A DNA stretch of 64,000 nucleotides. Origin: Cellulomonas fulva (GTDB lineage Bacteria; Actinomycetota; Actinomycetes; Actinomycetales; Cellulomonadaceae). Both the position numbers and the translations under genes were made by a program. The notes beneath the pieces are model-generated. The model was not told where the DNA came from. It did not search any database and saw nothing but the letters and a program-made list of their open reading frames with translations. How positions within the stretch are numbered: position 1 is the first letter of the stretch; every line of letters begins with the position of its first letter. This document shows positions 43,307 through 54,245 of this stretch, piece after piece. The DNA lies in assembly GCF_018531375.1 (NCBI RefSeq), contig NZ_JAHBOH010000001.1:62001-126000 (forward strand), given 5' to 3'.

Positions 43307-44827
43307 TCAGGCTCGCACGGCGAACGTGACCGACCTGGCGAGGTACCCGCTCCGGCTGACCGTGACCGTCTTGGTGCCGACCGGCGTCCCCCGGGCGACC
43401 CGCACGAGCGCCACCCCCGACGCGCTCGTGGTCCAGGTGCGGCCCGCGTACCGCACCGTGGCGCCCGCCACGGGAGCGCCGACGTCCGTGACGGTGACGC
43501 GCACCGTCCCTCCGGTCGTCCGGTCCACGCTCGCGGGCGTCCGGACCACGGTCAGCGGTGCGCGCACCTGGGTGTGGAAGACCCCGGTGACGAACGACGA
43601 GTCGTCCACCGGTGAGGTCGCCACGACGTCGAGAGGACCGCGCGACCCCTCGGCGGCGATGTGCCACACCGTGCCGGCGCCGAGCGGGCGCGTCCTGACG
43701 ACCGAGCCCACGCGCGTCGCCGTGGTGCTCGTCCGCACCGCCTTGACCGTCGCCGCCGCCCCTGTGTAGCGCGTCGCCCAGGCGACCCACACCCGGCCCG
43801 ACGGCCCGGGCGAGGCGGCCACGAGCCGCGCGTCCCTGGCTGCTACCTGCACGTACGACGAGGACGAGGTCGACGCTCCGACGCGCCACAGCCGGACCTG
43901 CGTCACGAACGGGTAGCCGACCGGGTACGCGACCGCGAGGCCGCCGCCCGACCGGGCCACGAGCGCGACCCGCTGCTCGACCGAGACCTGCGTCCCCGAG
44001 CCCGGCGCCCGCACGGGCGTCGACGTGGTCGGCAGGATCCGCTGCGTCCAGATCCCGCGAGCGGCGGCGTCGCTGCTGCCGACGTACCACGCGGCCCACA
44101 CCGAGCCGGTCCGAGCGTCACGGGCGAGAGCGCCCTCGTACACGTAGCCTGCCGGTCCGCCGGGCGCCGACGTCCGCCGGTCCGGCGTGGTGGCCGGCAC
44201 GGTCGTCTCCGCGCCGACGTGGAAGAACAGGCGTGACGGGTCGTCGACCGAGGAGAACGCGCCGACGAGGGTGCCTCCGGAGTCGAGGGCGTCGAGGGCG
44301 TAGCCGCCGTTCTGGGTCGCGCTCAGGGCGCCGTTCGCGAGCGACCACGCCGCGCCGTCGGACGAGGTCCCGTACGTGACGGCGCCGGCGTACCTCTCGC
44401 CGGGCTGGGTGGTGCGGATCCCGCGCAGCACCGCGCGGTAGCCGGCCCCGCTCCGGACCAGCGCGACCCGCTGCTCGAGCGAGGCCCACCCGCTGACGAC
44501 GGTGCGCACCGGGCCGCTGAGGGCGCCCGTCGTCGTGAGCTGTCGTGTCCGGACCGCGTCCGAGGTCGTCCAGCCCACCAGGAGCCGGCTGCCCTGCGCG
44601 GACGACATCCGCAGCAGGTCCGGCTGGGCGACCGACGACACGTCCGACGTCGTGATCGTCGCCCACCCGGACGCGGCCGGGATCGGTCCCGGCGTCGTGG
44701 CCGGTGGCGGTCCGCCCGTCGCCGCCGCGGCCCCCGTGCCGAGCACCAGGGCCGATGCGGCGAGCGCGGCGACCGTGCGGGAGCGCAGTGCGGAGCGGGA
44801 CGGGCGGAGCAGGTTCCTCGATCGCAT
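43307..44827 (-). CDS. Secreted repeat protein, possible beta-propeller with Ig-like tail
   Basis: 506 residues with a Sec signal (residues ~14-37, 'AALAASALVLGTGAAAATG'). The mature protein contains recurring beta-rich units with 'W..W' and 'LEQRVALVRSGAGYRAVL'/'VEQRVALVARSGGGLAVAY' segments spaced ~190 residues apart, suggesting a propeller. The last ~85 residues ('TVRVTVTDVGAPVAGATVRYAGRTW') form an Ig/carboxypeptidase-regulatory-like beta domain. No catalytic motif or anchor was found. It lies between the phosphomutase (convergent, 4 nt) and deoC and seems unrelated to them. Confidence 0.78.
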   Translation of the reverse strand: MRSRNLLRPSRSALRSRTVAALAASALVLGTGAAAATGGPPPATTPGPIPAASGWATITTSDVSSVAQPDLLRMSSAQGSRLLVGWTTSDAVRTRQLTTTGALSGPVRTVVSGWASLEQRVALVRSGAGYRAVLRGIRTTQPGERYAGAVTYGTSSDGAAWSLANGALSATQNGGYALDALDSGGTLVGAFSSVDDPSRLFFHVGAETTVPATTPDRRTSAPGGPAGYVYEGALARDARTGSVWAAWYVGSSDAAARGIWTQRILPTTSTPVRAPGSGTQVSVEQRVALVARSGGGLAVAYPVGYPFVTQVRLWRVGASTSSSSYVQVAARDARLVAASPGPSGRVWVAWATRYTGAAATVKAVRTSTTATRVGSVVRTRPLGAGTVWHIAAEGSRGPLDVVATSPVDDSSFVTGVFHTQVRAPLTVVRTPASVDRTTGGTVRVTVTDVGAPVAGATVRYAGRTWTTSASGVALVRVARGTPVGTKTVTVSRSGYLARSVTFAVRA

Positions 44828-44878
44828 CGGGGCTCCCGGGAGGAGTGCCGTCCGCCGGCGAGCGCCGACGTGCCAGCC

Positions 44879-44884
44879 ACGCTA
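44879..44884 (-). promoter_or_regulatory. Possible –10 for the secreted repeat protein
   Basis: TAGCGT on the minus strand predicts a ~45-nt leader to the ATG at 44827. The –35 is not convincing. Confidence 0.35.
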
Positions 44885-44944
44885 GGGGCCCACGGGTGGA
44901 GCGTCGATCCTTCTTGTCCTGAGCTCCGCGCAGCCGTCCGACCG

Positions 44945-45625
44945 TCAGTAGCCGGGGTCCGCCTCGAGGCCGGCGAGCACCGCCGCGGTGCCGGACAGGC
45001 CGAGGCGGGTCGCTCCGGCCTCGATCATGGCGAGCGCGTCGGCCGCCGTGCGGACGCCGCCCGACGCCTTGACCCCGAGCCGCCCGCCGACCGTCGCGGC
45101 CATCACCTCGACCGCGTGGACCGACGCCCCGCCCGAGGGGTGGAAACCGGTCGAGGTCTTCACGAAGTCGGCGCCCGCGGCCTCGGCGGCCTGGCACACC
45201 GCGACGATCTGGTGGTCGTCGAGCGCGGCGGACTCGATGATGACCTTGAGCACGGTCGGCGCCGGGACGGCCGCACGGACCGCGGCGACGTCGGCGCGCA
45301 CGTCGTCGAACCGGCCCTCGCGGGCGGCACCGACGTCGATCACCATGTCCACCTCGTCGGCCCCGTCCGCGACCGCGCGGGCGGCCTCCGCGGCCTTGAC
45401 GTCGCTGTGGTGCTTGCCCGACGGGAAGCCGCACACCGTCGCCACCAGCAGCCCGTCGGGGACCGTCACCGGCAGGAACGACGGCGAGATGCAGATCGAG
45501 TACGCGCCCAGCGCCGCGGCCTCGGCGACCAGCGCCTCGACGTCGGCGCGGGTGGCCTCGGGCTTGAGCAGCGTGTGGTCGACGAACCTCGCGAGGGCGC
45601 GGGCGTCGAGGGGCTCGTGGGTCAT
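44945..45625 (-). CDS. deoC: Deoxyribose-phosphate aldolase
   Basis: A 226-residue class I aldolase that splits 2-deoxyribose-5-phosphate into glyceraldehyde-3-phosphate and acetaldehyde. The TIM-barrel signatures are complete: 'EVDMVIDVG' (Asp93), 'FVKTSTGF' (Schiff-base Lys156) and 'GVKASGGVR' (proton-relay Lys186). Its ATG overlaps the add stop by 4 bp. It is the last gene of the nucleoside operon, and the acetaldehyde it makes is a substrate of the AdhE class encoded at 11 kb. Confidence 0.96.
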   Translation of the reverse strand: MTHEPLDARALARFVDHTLLKPEATRADVEALVAEAAALGAYSICISPSFLPVTVPDGLLVATVCGFPSGKHHSDVKAAEAARAVADGADEVDMVIDVGAAREGRFDDVRADVAAVRAAVPAPTVLKVIIESAALDDHQIVAVCQAAEAAGADFVKTSTGFHPSGGASVHAVEVMAATVGGRLGVKASGGVRTAADALAMIEAGATRLGLSGTAAVLAGLEADPGY

Positions 45626-46737
45626 GCGCGGTGCCTTCCTCCCCGGGCCGCGGCGTACGCGGGCCGGATCACGGTGTCGATGAGCGCGGCGCGCTCGTCG
45701 TGGTGGACGAACGCGTGGGCGGCCGCCGTCACGGCGACGTCCTCGAGGTCCTCCAGGGTCCAGCCGGCCTCCTCGACGAGCAGCGTCAGCTCGCGGCCGA
45801 GCGACGTGCCCGACTGCAGCCGGTTGTCCGTGTTGACGGTGACCGCGAAGCCGAGGCGCAGCAGCCGCGTCACCGGGTGCTCCGCGACCGACGTCGCGCC
45901 CCCGGTCTGGACGTTGGACGACGGGCAGACCTCGAGCGCGAGGCGCCGGTCCCGCACCCAGTGGGCGAGCAGCCCGAGCCGGTCGCCCAGCTCGTCCGCG
46001 CCGAGGTCGTCGGCCAGCCGCACGCCGTGCCCCAGCCGGAGCGCGCCCTCGGCGACCGCGTCCGCGATCGAGTCCAGGCCCGCCGCCTCGCCCGCGTGCA
46101 GCGTGCACGGGAGGTGCGCCGCGCGGAGCGAGTCGAAGACCTCGGGGCACCGCGAGGCGGGGAAGCCGTCCTCGGGACCGGCCAGGTCGAACGCGACCAC
46201 GCCCTCGTCGCGGTTGGCGATCGCGAGGTCCGCGACCTCCTGCCAGCGGTCCAGGTGGCGCATCGCGCACAGGATGGCGAGCACCCGGATCGGGTGGCCC
46301 TCCTCGCGCGCCTGCGCCGCGCCCTCGTCGAACCCGGCACGGACCGCGTCCACGACCTCCTGCAGGCTCAGGCCCTGCTCGACGTGCTGCTCGGGCGCGA
46401 ACCGGACCTCGGCGTACACCACGCCGTCGGCGGCCAGGTCCAGCGCGCACTCGCGGGCCACACGCCGCAGCGCGTCGGCCGTCTGCATCACCGCGACGGT
46501 GTGCGCGAACGTCTCGAGGTACAGCTCGAGCGTGCCGGCGGACGCCGCGTCGACGAACCAGCGGCCCAGCTCGTCGGGGTCCGTGGCGGGCAGCTCGTGG
46601 CCGATCTGCGCGGCGAGCTCCACGATCGTGGCCGGCCGCACGCCGCCGTCCAGGTGGTCGTGCAGGAGCACCTTGGGCAGGGCCGGGACGAGCTCGGCGA
46701 GCGACTGCGGCCGCTCGTCCGGGTGCGGTTCGGTCAC
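45622..46737 (-). CDS. add: Adenosine deaminase
   Basis: A 371-residue zinc TIM-barrel amidohydrolase converting (deoxy)adenosine to (deoxy)inosine. '[11 protein letters not shown]' gives the first zinc histidines, 'LHAGEAAG' the third His and catalytic Glu, 'LGHGVRL' the active-site His and 'VNTDN' the zinc-binding Asp. The second Asp of the usual DDP/DDE triad is Asn, a change also seen elsewhere in the family. The GTG start overlaps the preceding small gene by 4 bp, and the stop overlaps deoC. Confidence 0.95.
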   Translation of the reverse strand: MTEPHPDERPQSLAELVPALPKVLLHDHLDGGVRPATIVELAAQIGHELPATDPDELGRWFVDAASAGTLELYLETFAHTVAVMQTADALRRVARECALDLAADGVVYAEVRFAPEQHVEQGLSLQEVVDAVRAGFDEGAAQAREEGHPIRVLAILCAMRHLDRWQEVADLAIANRDEGVVAFDLAGPEDGFPASRCPEVFDSLRAAHLPCTLHAGEAAGLDSIADAVAEGALRLGHGVRLADDLGADELGDRLGLLAHWVRDRRLALEVCPSSNVQTGGATSVAEHPVTRLLRLGFAVTVNTDNRLQSGTSLGRELTLLVEEAGWTLEDLEDVAVTAAAHAFVHHDERAALIDTVIRPAYAAARGGRHRA

Positions 46738-46967
46738 GTCTGGTCGCCCTCGTCCTCGTCCTCGAGCGGCACCTCGGTGCCCTGCTCGACGACGTCGGCC
46801 TCGTCGGCGCTGCCGTCGCGGTCCGCACGCGGGAAGTCGGGCGTGTACTCCTCGGGGTCCGCCGGAGCCGGCGTGCCCTCGTCGTCCGTGAGTCGCGCGG
46901 GGACGTCGGGGTCCGCGGGCACCAGGCCCGCGTCGCGCCACGCGTCCGGTCCGGGCACGGTGCTCAT
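46734..46967 (-). CDS. 77-residue acidic protein in the nucleoside operon
   Basis: A small, strongly acidic, Pro/Asp/Glu-rich protein ('[23 protein letters not shown]' … '[23 protein letters not shown]'), probably disordered. Similar short acidic proteins with a 'DEAD.VEQ..EVPLDED' tail occur in actinobacteria, as far as I remember, but I know no function. TGGAGGAACC precedes the ATG at 46967. It is coupled to add by a 4-bp overlap and lies 67 nt after deoA, so it is co-expressed with nucleoside salvage. Confidence 0.75.
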   Translation of the reverse strand: MSTVPGPDAWRDAGLVPADPDVPARLTDDEGTPAPADPEEYTPDFPRADRDGSADEADVVEQGTEVPLEDEDEGDQT

Positions 46968-47034
46968 GGTTCCTCCAGGTCTCGTCCGGGACGGGTTCTC
47001 CCCCATCCTGGTCCGCTCGCGGGACGCGCGCAGG

Positions 47035-48324
47035 TCAGGCGGTGATGCGGTCGAGCACCAGCGGCCCGGCACCCGGCGCCGCCGCCGGGTCGACGACGAC
47101 GCCGCCCGTGAGGGCCTCCCGCGCACGGCCGAACCGCTCGGGCGTGTCCGTGTGCAGCGTCAGCACGGGCTGGCCGGCGCGGACGCTCTCGCCCGGGCGC
47201 ACGTGGATCTCGACGCCCGCGCCCGCCTGCACCGGGTCCTCCTTGCGGGCGCGGCCCGCGCCCAGGCGCCAGGCCGCGATGCCGACCGCGTACGCGTCCA
47301 GCGTCGTCAGCACGCCGTCCGTCTCCGCGAGCACCTGCTCGGTCTCGCGGGCCACCGGCAGCGGCGCGTCGGCGTCGCCGCCCTGCGCCTCGATCATGCG
47401 CCGCCAGACGTCCATGGCGCGGCCGTCGGCGAGAGCCGCGGCGGGGTCGGCGTCGGGCCGCCCCGCGGCGTCCAGCATCTCCCGCGCGAGCGCGAGGGTC
47501 AGCTCGACGACGTCGTCGGGACCGCCGCCCGCGAGCACCTCGAGGGACTCCCGGACCTCGAGCGCGTTGCCCGCCGTCCGGCCGAGCGGCGTCGACATGT
47601 CCGTCAGCAGCGCGACCGTCGTGACGCCCGCGTCCGTGCCGAGGTCGACCATCGTGCGCGCGAGCTCCCGCGCGTCGTCGAGGTCCTTCATGAAGGCGCC
47701 CGAGCCGACCTTGACGTCCAGGACCAGCGACCCCGTGCCCTCGGCGATCTTCTTGCTCATGATCGAGCTCGCGATGAGCGGGATCGCCTCGACCGTGCCG
47801 GTCACGTCCCGCAGCGCGTACAGCTTGCGGTCCGCGGGGGCCAGGCCGGAGCCGGCCTGGCAGATCACCGCGCCGACGTCGGCGAGCTGGCGCATCATCT
47901 CGTCGTTGCTCAGCGCGGCGCGCCAGCCGGGGATGGACTCGAGCTTGTCGAGCGTCCCACCGGTGTGGCCCAGCCCGCGGCCCGAGAGCTGCGGCACCGC
48001 GACGCCGAAGACCGCGACGAGCGGCGCCAGCGGCAGCGTGATCTTGTCCCCCACGCCGCCGGTCGAGTGCTTGTCCGACGTCGGCCGGCCCAGGCCCGCG
48101 AACGACATGCGCTCGCCGGACGCGATCATGGCCGCGGTCCACCGCGCGATCTCCGCCCGGTCCATGCCGTTGAGCAGGATCGCCATGTTGAGGGCGGACA
48201 TCTGCTCGTCGGCCACCACGCCGCGCGTGTACGCGTCGATGACCCAGTCGATCTGCCCGTCGGTCAGCCGCTTCCCGTCACGCTTGGCGACGATGACGTC
48301 GACGGCGTCGAACGCCTCGCTCAT
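47035..48324 (-). CDS. deoA: Thymidine phosphorylase
   Basis: A 429-residue pyrimidine nucleoside phosphorylase of the family-II type, giving thymine or uracil and (deoxy)ribose-1-phosphate. The family signature 'SGRGLGHTGGTLDKLESIPG' is intact, with 'DKHSTGGVGDK' for phosphate and 'SSIMSKKIAEG' for the base. The C-terminal 'VEIHVRPGESVRAGQPVLTLHTD' domain is of the biotinyl-like swivelling type found in this family. It follows cdd by 9 nt. deoC would process the deoxyribose product. Confidence 0.96.
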   Translation of the reverse strand: MSEAFDAVDVIVAKRDGKRLTDGQIDWVIDAYTRGVVADEQMSALNMAILLNGMDRAEIARWTAAMIASGERMSFAGLGRPTSDKHSTGGVGDKITLPLAPLVAVFGVAVPQLSGRGLGHTGGTLDKLESIPGWRAALSNDEMMRQLADVGAVICQAGSGLAPADRKLYALRDVTGTVEAIPLIASSIMSKKIAEGTGSLVLDVKVGSGAFMKDLDDARELARTMVDLGTDAGVTTVALLTDMSTPLGRTAGNALEVRESLEVLAGGGPDDVVELTLALAREMLDAAGRPDADPAAALADGRAMDVWRRMIEAQGGDADAPLPVARETEQVLAETDGVLTTLDAYAVGIAAWRLGAGRARKEDPVQAGAGVEIHVRPGESVRAGQPVLTLHTDTPERFGRAREALTGGVVVDPAAAPGAGPLVLDRITA

Positions 48325-48333
48325 GCCCGCTCC

Positions 48334-48738
48334 TCAGGCTCGTTCGGTCAGGTCGTCGGGCCCGAAGGCGTCCGGCAGGACCTCGGTCATGGGCCGCAGC
48401 CCGCTCACGGTCTCGAGGACCAGGCCCGCGCCGCCGTGCTCCCACAGCAGCTGGCGGCACCGTCCGCACGGCATGAGGACCGTGCCGTGGCCGTCGACGC
48501 ACGTGAAGGCGACGAGCCGGCCGCCGCCGGACATGACGAGCGCGGACACCAGCGAGCACTCGGCGCACAGCGTGACGCCGTAGCTCGCGTTCTCGACGTT
48601 GCAGCCGGAGACGACGCGACCGTCGTCGACGAGCGCGGCGGCGCCCACCGGGAAGCGGGAGTAGGGCACGTACGCGCGCTGCATCGCCTCCGTGGCGACC
48701 TGTCGCAGCGCGTCCCAGTCGACCTCGGGCACGGACAT
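48334..48738 (-). CDS. cdd: Cytidine deaminase
   Basis: A 134-residue homotetrameric-type enzyme turning (deoxy)cytidine into (deoxy)uridine. 'NVENASYGVTLCAEC' gives zinc Cys58 and catalytic Glu60, 'PCGRCRQLL' gives Cys91 and Cys94, so the three-Cys zinc site is complete. Length matches the small bacterial/human type. Its ATG shares 1 nt with the stop of the upstream permease (TGATG), and deoA follows at 9 nt. Confidence 0.96.
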   Translation of the reverse strand: MSVPEVDWDALRQVATEAMQRAYVPYSRFPVGAAALVDDGRVVSGCNVENASYGVTLCAECSLVSALVMSGGGRLVAFTCVDGHGTVLMPCGRCRQLLWEHGGAGLVLETVSGLRPMTEVLPDAFGPDDLTERA

Positions 48739-50029
48739 CACTCCTTGACGTACGGCTCGCCGTCGGCGGCCGGTGCCCGCGACTTCCCGACGAGCCCGGC
48801 GACGGCCAGGATCGTCACGACGTACGGGAGCATGAGCATGAACTGGCTGGGCACGGGGGCGCCGACGATCGACAGCGCGCCCTCGAGGTTCGACGCGAAC
48901 CCGAACAGCAGCGCGGCGAGCGCGGCGCCGATCGGGTCCCACTTGCCGAAGATCACGGCCGCCAGGGCGATGAAGCCCGCGCCCGCGGTCATCTCCTTGC
49001 CGAACGACGACACCGAGACGACGGTGTAGAACGCGCCGCCGACCCCGGTGATGGCGCCCGCGATCATGAGAGCGCGGTACCGCGTGCGCTCGACCTTGAT
49101 GCCGACCGTGTCGGCCGCGGTGGGGTGCTCGCCGACCGCGCGCACCCGCAGGCCCCAGCGGGTGCGCATGAGCGCGAACCACACCGCGGGGACGAGCAGG
49201 TACATCAGGTAGATCACGATCGTCTGGTTGAACAGCGCCGGACCGAGGACGGGGATCTTCGAGAGCACCGGCAGCGCGATGCGCTCGAACCGGTCGGTGT
49301 CGTTGAGCGTCTCGCCCTTGGGCACCATCACCTGGGAGTACAGGAAGCTGGTCACGCCGATGACGAGGACGTTGAGCACCACGCCGACGATGACCTGGTT
49401 CACCTTGTAGGTGATCGCGAACAGACCGAGCACGAGCGCCACGAGGACGCCCGAGACGACCGCCGCGACCAGACCGGCCCACGGGCTGTCGGTGAGCGAC
49501 CCGACGAAGGCCGCGGTGAACGCGCCGGCGAGGAGCTGGCCCTCGATCGCGATGTTCACGACGCCGGCCCGCTCGCCGACGACCCCGCCGAGCGCGCCGA
49601 ACACGATCGGCACGGACAGCAGGACCGAGCCGCCGACGAGCCTCACGGCCGGGATGTCCCCCTGGCTGCCGGCCGCCGCCCAGGCCAGGAACCCGACGAG
49701 GAAGACGAACGCGAACACGAGCGTGACCCACACGGGCACGCGCCGGCGACGCGCGACGAGCAGGAACGCGGCCGCGGTGCACAGGGCCATCACGACGATC
49801 GCCAGCCACGCCGTGGTCATGCCGTCGACGGTCGCGTCCGGGATCGTGAAGAAGTCGGTCTCCGTCGCGAACCGGAAGGTCGCGTCGCCCTCGCGCGGGA
49901 CGAGCAGCAGCAGCAGCGCGAACAGCGCGGTGACGACCGCGAAGCCGATCGGCGCCTTGCGGCTCACGACCTGCACGTGCCGGTGCGCGCCGGCGTTGGG
50001 GGCGGCCGCGGGGGCCGGTGCCAGGGCGG

Positions 50030-50033
<4 letters not shown>
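48738..50033 (-). CDS. Nucleoside ABC transporter permease 2
   Basis: A 431-residue inner-membrane permease of the BPD_transp_2 family, with about ten helices after a Pro/Ala-rich cytoplasmic tail. 'GVVGERAGVVNIAIEGQLLAGAF' is the diagnostic segment of purine/nucleoside permeases (NupQ/YufQ type). The last residues 'EPYVKE' are cytoplasmic. It overlaps permease 1 by 4 bp and cdd by 1 nt. It pairs with permease 1 to form the channel. Confidence 0.93.
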
Positions 50034-51294
<1,261 letters not shown>

Positions 51295-51298
<4 letters not shown>

Positions 51299-52815
51299 GC
51301 CACGGCTCCTGCGTCGTCGGGCGCGATGCCGGCCATCATCAGGCCGATCACGTCGCGCGGGGTCGTCGCCGGCACGATGCCGACGACCCGGCCGCGGTAC
51401 ATCACCATGATCCGGTCGCCGAGCGCGACGGCCTCGTCGAGCTCGGTCGCCAGCACGACCACCGGGATGCCCGCGTCACGCGTCTCGACGACGCGCTTGT
51501 GGATGAACTCGATCGAGCCGACGTCCACGCCGCGCGTGGGCTGCGACGCGACGAGCAGCCGCAGCTCGCGCGAGAGCTCGCGAGCCAGCACGACCTTCTG
51601 CTGGTTGCCGCCGGACAGTCGTCCCGCCGGCACCTCGATGCCCTGCGTGCGGATGTCGAACTCGTCGACCTTCTCGCGGGCGAACGTGTCGCGTGCCCCG
51701 AGCTGCAGCAGCCCGCGGCGCGCGAACGGAGCCTCGTCCGCGCGGTTGAGCATGAGGTTCTCCGCGACCGTGAACGAGCCGACCAGGCCGTCCACCCCGC
51801 GGTCCTCGGGCACGTAGCCGAGCCCCGCGTCGATGATCTGGCGCACGGTGAGCCCGACGAGCTCGCGGCCGTCGAGCGTGATGCTGCCCGTGACGCCGTG
51901 CGCCAGCCCCGCGAGCGCCTCGGCGAGCTCGGTCTGCCCGTTGCCCTGCACGCCGGCGACGACGAGCACCTCGCCGCCGCGCACGGTGAAGGACACGTCG
52001 TCGACCAGGACCGTGCCGCGCTCGTCGGTCACGTCGAGGTGGCTGACCTCGAGCATCGACTCGGCGTACGCGGGCGCGCCCTTGCGCACCGTCAGCTCGA
52101 CCGCGCGGCCCACCATGAGCGCGGCGAGCTCGGCGTCGCTCGCGCCGGGCGACGCCTCGCCGACGATCGCCCCGCGGCGCACGACCGTGATCCGGTCGGC
52201 GACCTCGCGCACCTCGCGCAGCTTGTGGGTGATGAAGACGATCGCGACGCCCTCGGACCGCAGCTGGCGCATGATCGCCATGAGCTCGTCCGTCTCCTGG
52301 GGCGTGAGCACCGCGGTCGGCTCGTCGAACACGAGGACCTTGGCGTCGCGGGACAGCGCCTTGATGATCTCGACCCGCTGCTGCACGCCCACCGGGAGCT
52401 CCTCGACGAGGGCGTCGGGGTCGACGTGGAAGCCGAACCGGTCGGCGATCTCGCGCACCTTCGCGCGGCCCGCCTCCAGGTCGAGCCGGCCGCCGCCGCG
52501 GGTCTGCTCGTGGCCGAGCATGACGTTCTCCGCGACGGTGAAGACCGGGATGAGCATGAAGTGCTGGTGGACCATGCCGATGCCGGCCGCCATCGCGTCG
52601 CCCGGGCCCGAGAAGTGCTGGACCTCGTCGTCCAGGAGGATCTCGCCCTCGTCCGCGGTGTACAGCCCGTACAGCACGTTCATCAGCGTGGACTTGCCCG
52701 CGCCGTTCTCGCCCAGCAGGCAGTGGATCTCGCCCGGCTCGACGACCAGGTCGATGTGGTCGTTGGCGACGAGCGCCCCGAACCGCTTGGTGATGCCTCG
52801 AAGCTCAAGCCTCAT
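51295..52815 (-). CDS. Nucleoside ABC transporter ATPase (two fused ABC domains)
   Basis: A 506-residue RbsA/NupO-type protein. Domain 1 has Walker A 'GENGAGKST' (35-43), signature-like 'LPVGVQQRVEIIKAL' and Walker B 'VLVFDEPTAVL'. Domain 2 has a degenerate Walker A ('GVQGNGQTELAEAL'), signature 'LSGGNQQKVVLAREL' and 'LLVASQPTRGVD' in place of the Walker B Asp-Glu. One canonical and one degenerate site is normal for this family. It starts 105 bp after the BMP lipoprotein stop, with a strong hairpin in between. Confidence 0.95.
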
Positions 52816-52860
52816 GTGGTGATCCTCGTGAGGAGCGGCGTCCGCCGCACGACGACACGC

Positions 52861-52889
52861 GGCGGGGAGGCCGTGCAGGCCTCCCCGCC
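52861..52889 (-). terminator. Attenuating hairpin between the BMP lipoprotein gene and its ABC transporter
   Basis: A 12-bp stem ggcggggaggcc/ggcctccccgcc around a 5-nt loop, extended by flanking acac/gtgt pairing. It lies 31 nt after the BMP stop and 45 nt before the ATPase start. It would let most transcripts end after the binding protein while some continue into the transporter. Confidence 0.75.
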
Positions 52890-52920
52890 GTGTCTGACAG
52901 GTCCCGTCAGGACGCTCGCG

Positions 52921-54042
52921 TCACTGAGCGAGGTAGGACGTGACCTCGACCTTGCCGTCGATGATGTCCTGCTTGAGCTGGTCGACCTCGGCCACGAGCG
53001 CCGGGTCCACCTTGCCCTCGAAGTTGTGCAGCGGGGCGATGCCGACGCCGCCGTTCTCGAGCGTGCCGATGTACGCCTCGGGGTCCCAGTTGCCCTGGCC
53101 CGACGCGAGCATGGCGTCGTACGTCGAGACGTCCATGTTCTTCAGGATCGAGGTCAGGATGATGTCCTGCGTCTTCGGGTCCGTGTTGAACACGTCGGCG
53201 TCCGCGCCGATGAGCGCGACGTCGCGGCCCGAGTCGGCGATGGCGTCCATGGCGGACTGGTAGATCGGGCCACCCACGGGGAGGATCACGTCGACGCCCT
53301 GGTCGATGATGCCGGCCGCGACCTGCTTGGCGTCGTCGTTGGCCGCGAAGCCACCGGTGAACGAGCCCTTGTCGCCGCCCTCGAAGCCGACGACCTGGAC
53401 GCTCGCGCCCTTCTGCTTGTTGTAGTACTCGACGCCCTGCTTGAAGCCGTCCATGAAGATCGTGACGGTCGGGTAGGGCTGGCCGCCGAAGGTGCCGACC
53501 TTGCCGGCCTGCGAGTAGCCGGCCGAGAGGTAGCCCGCGAGGAACGCGGCCTGCGCCGTGTCGTAGAGGAGCGGCTTGATGTTCTCCGCGTCCTTGGTGC
53601 CGTCGAAGTCGTTGTCCGCGGCGTCGTCGACCAGGATGTAGTGCAGGTCGGCGTTGTCCGTCGCCGACGTGACCGTGTCGGCCGACAGCGCGAACCCGAC
53701 GGAGACGATCGTGTCGCAGCCCTCGGAGACGAGGCTCTGCAGGTTGCCCGCGAACTCGGTCGCCGCGTCGGACTGGACCTCGGCGAACTGGCCGCCCAGC
53801 TCGGTGACGGCCTTCTTCGCGCCCTCGTAGGAGAGCTGGTTGAAGCTCTTGTCGTCGAAGCCGCCCTCGTCGGAGACGATGCAGCCCTTGAAGTCCGACG
53901 TCGCCGTCGTGGGCTCGGCGGAGCCGGCCATGGTCTCCGTGCCGCCCGGGGTCGAGGTGGTGTCGTCGGGGGCGTCGCCGCACGCCGCGAGCGCGAGGGC
54001 GACGGCGCCGCTGAGCGCGGCCACCTGGATGAGCTTCTTCAC
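52921..54042 (-). CDS. BMP-family nucleoside-binding lipoprotein
   Basis: 373 residues with a lipoprotein signal (Cys21 in 'LALAAC') and a Thr/Gly-rich linker. The BMP fold is shown by 'GGFDDKSFNQLSYEGAKKA', 'GCDTIVSVGFALSADTV', 'AFLAGYLSAGYSQAGKVGTFGG' and 'GVDVILPVGGPIYQSAM'. It captures nucleosides outside the membrane for the ABC transporter. GTG 54042 is chosen over the upstream ATG because AGGAGA lies 6 nt ahead and the signal peptide begins there. It leads the nucleoside operon. Confidence 0.94.
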   Translation of the reverse strand: MKKLIQVAALSGAVALALAACGDAPDDTTSTPGGTETMAGSAEPTTATSDFKGCIVSDEGGFDDKSFNQLSYEGAKKAVTELGGQFAEVQSDAATEFAGNLQSLVSEGCDTIVSVGFALSADTVTSATDNADLHYILVDDAADNDFDGTKDAENIKPLLYDTAQAAFLAGYLSAGYSQAGKVGTFGGQPYPTVTIFMDGFKQGVEYYNKQKGASVQVVGFEGGDKGSFTGGFAANDDAKQVAAGIIDQGVDVILPVGGPIYQSAMDAIADSGRDVALIGADADVFNTDPKTQDIILTSILKNMDVSTYDAMLASGQGNWDPEAYIGTLENGGVGIAPLHNFEGKVDPALVAEVDQLKQDIIDGKVEVTSYLAQ

Positions 54043-54130
54043 GCGTCTCTCCTGATTGTCGTCAGAACGCCTGACCGCGTCGGTCCGGGCCCCGCGGGGC
54101 TCCCGGGCGCGCGCCGGCATCGATGACTGG

Positions 54131-54136
54131 ACTCTA
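54131..54136 (-). promoter_or_regulatory. Putative –10 of the nucleoside-uptake operon
   Basis: TAGAGT on the minus strand predicts a start near 54124 and an ~82-nt leader to the BMP gene. No operator dyad was recognised. Confidence 0.4.
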
Positions 54137-54245
54137 GTGAGCGGTGGATGACGCGCAGGTTACCGGCGGGTATCTCCGCAGGTTCCGTTACGGAGTTGGA
54201 ACATCGGCCCAGGTGGCGGACCGAGGTTCCGCGATGCGAGACGCG

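Noticed and set aside
54160..54240. Riboswitch upstream of the nucleoside operon or terminator after the M20 gene
   Set aside because: Only a weak 5-bp GCGGA/TCCGC pairing is visible; no known aptamer or terminator pattern.
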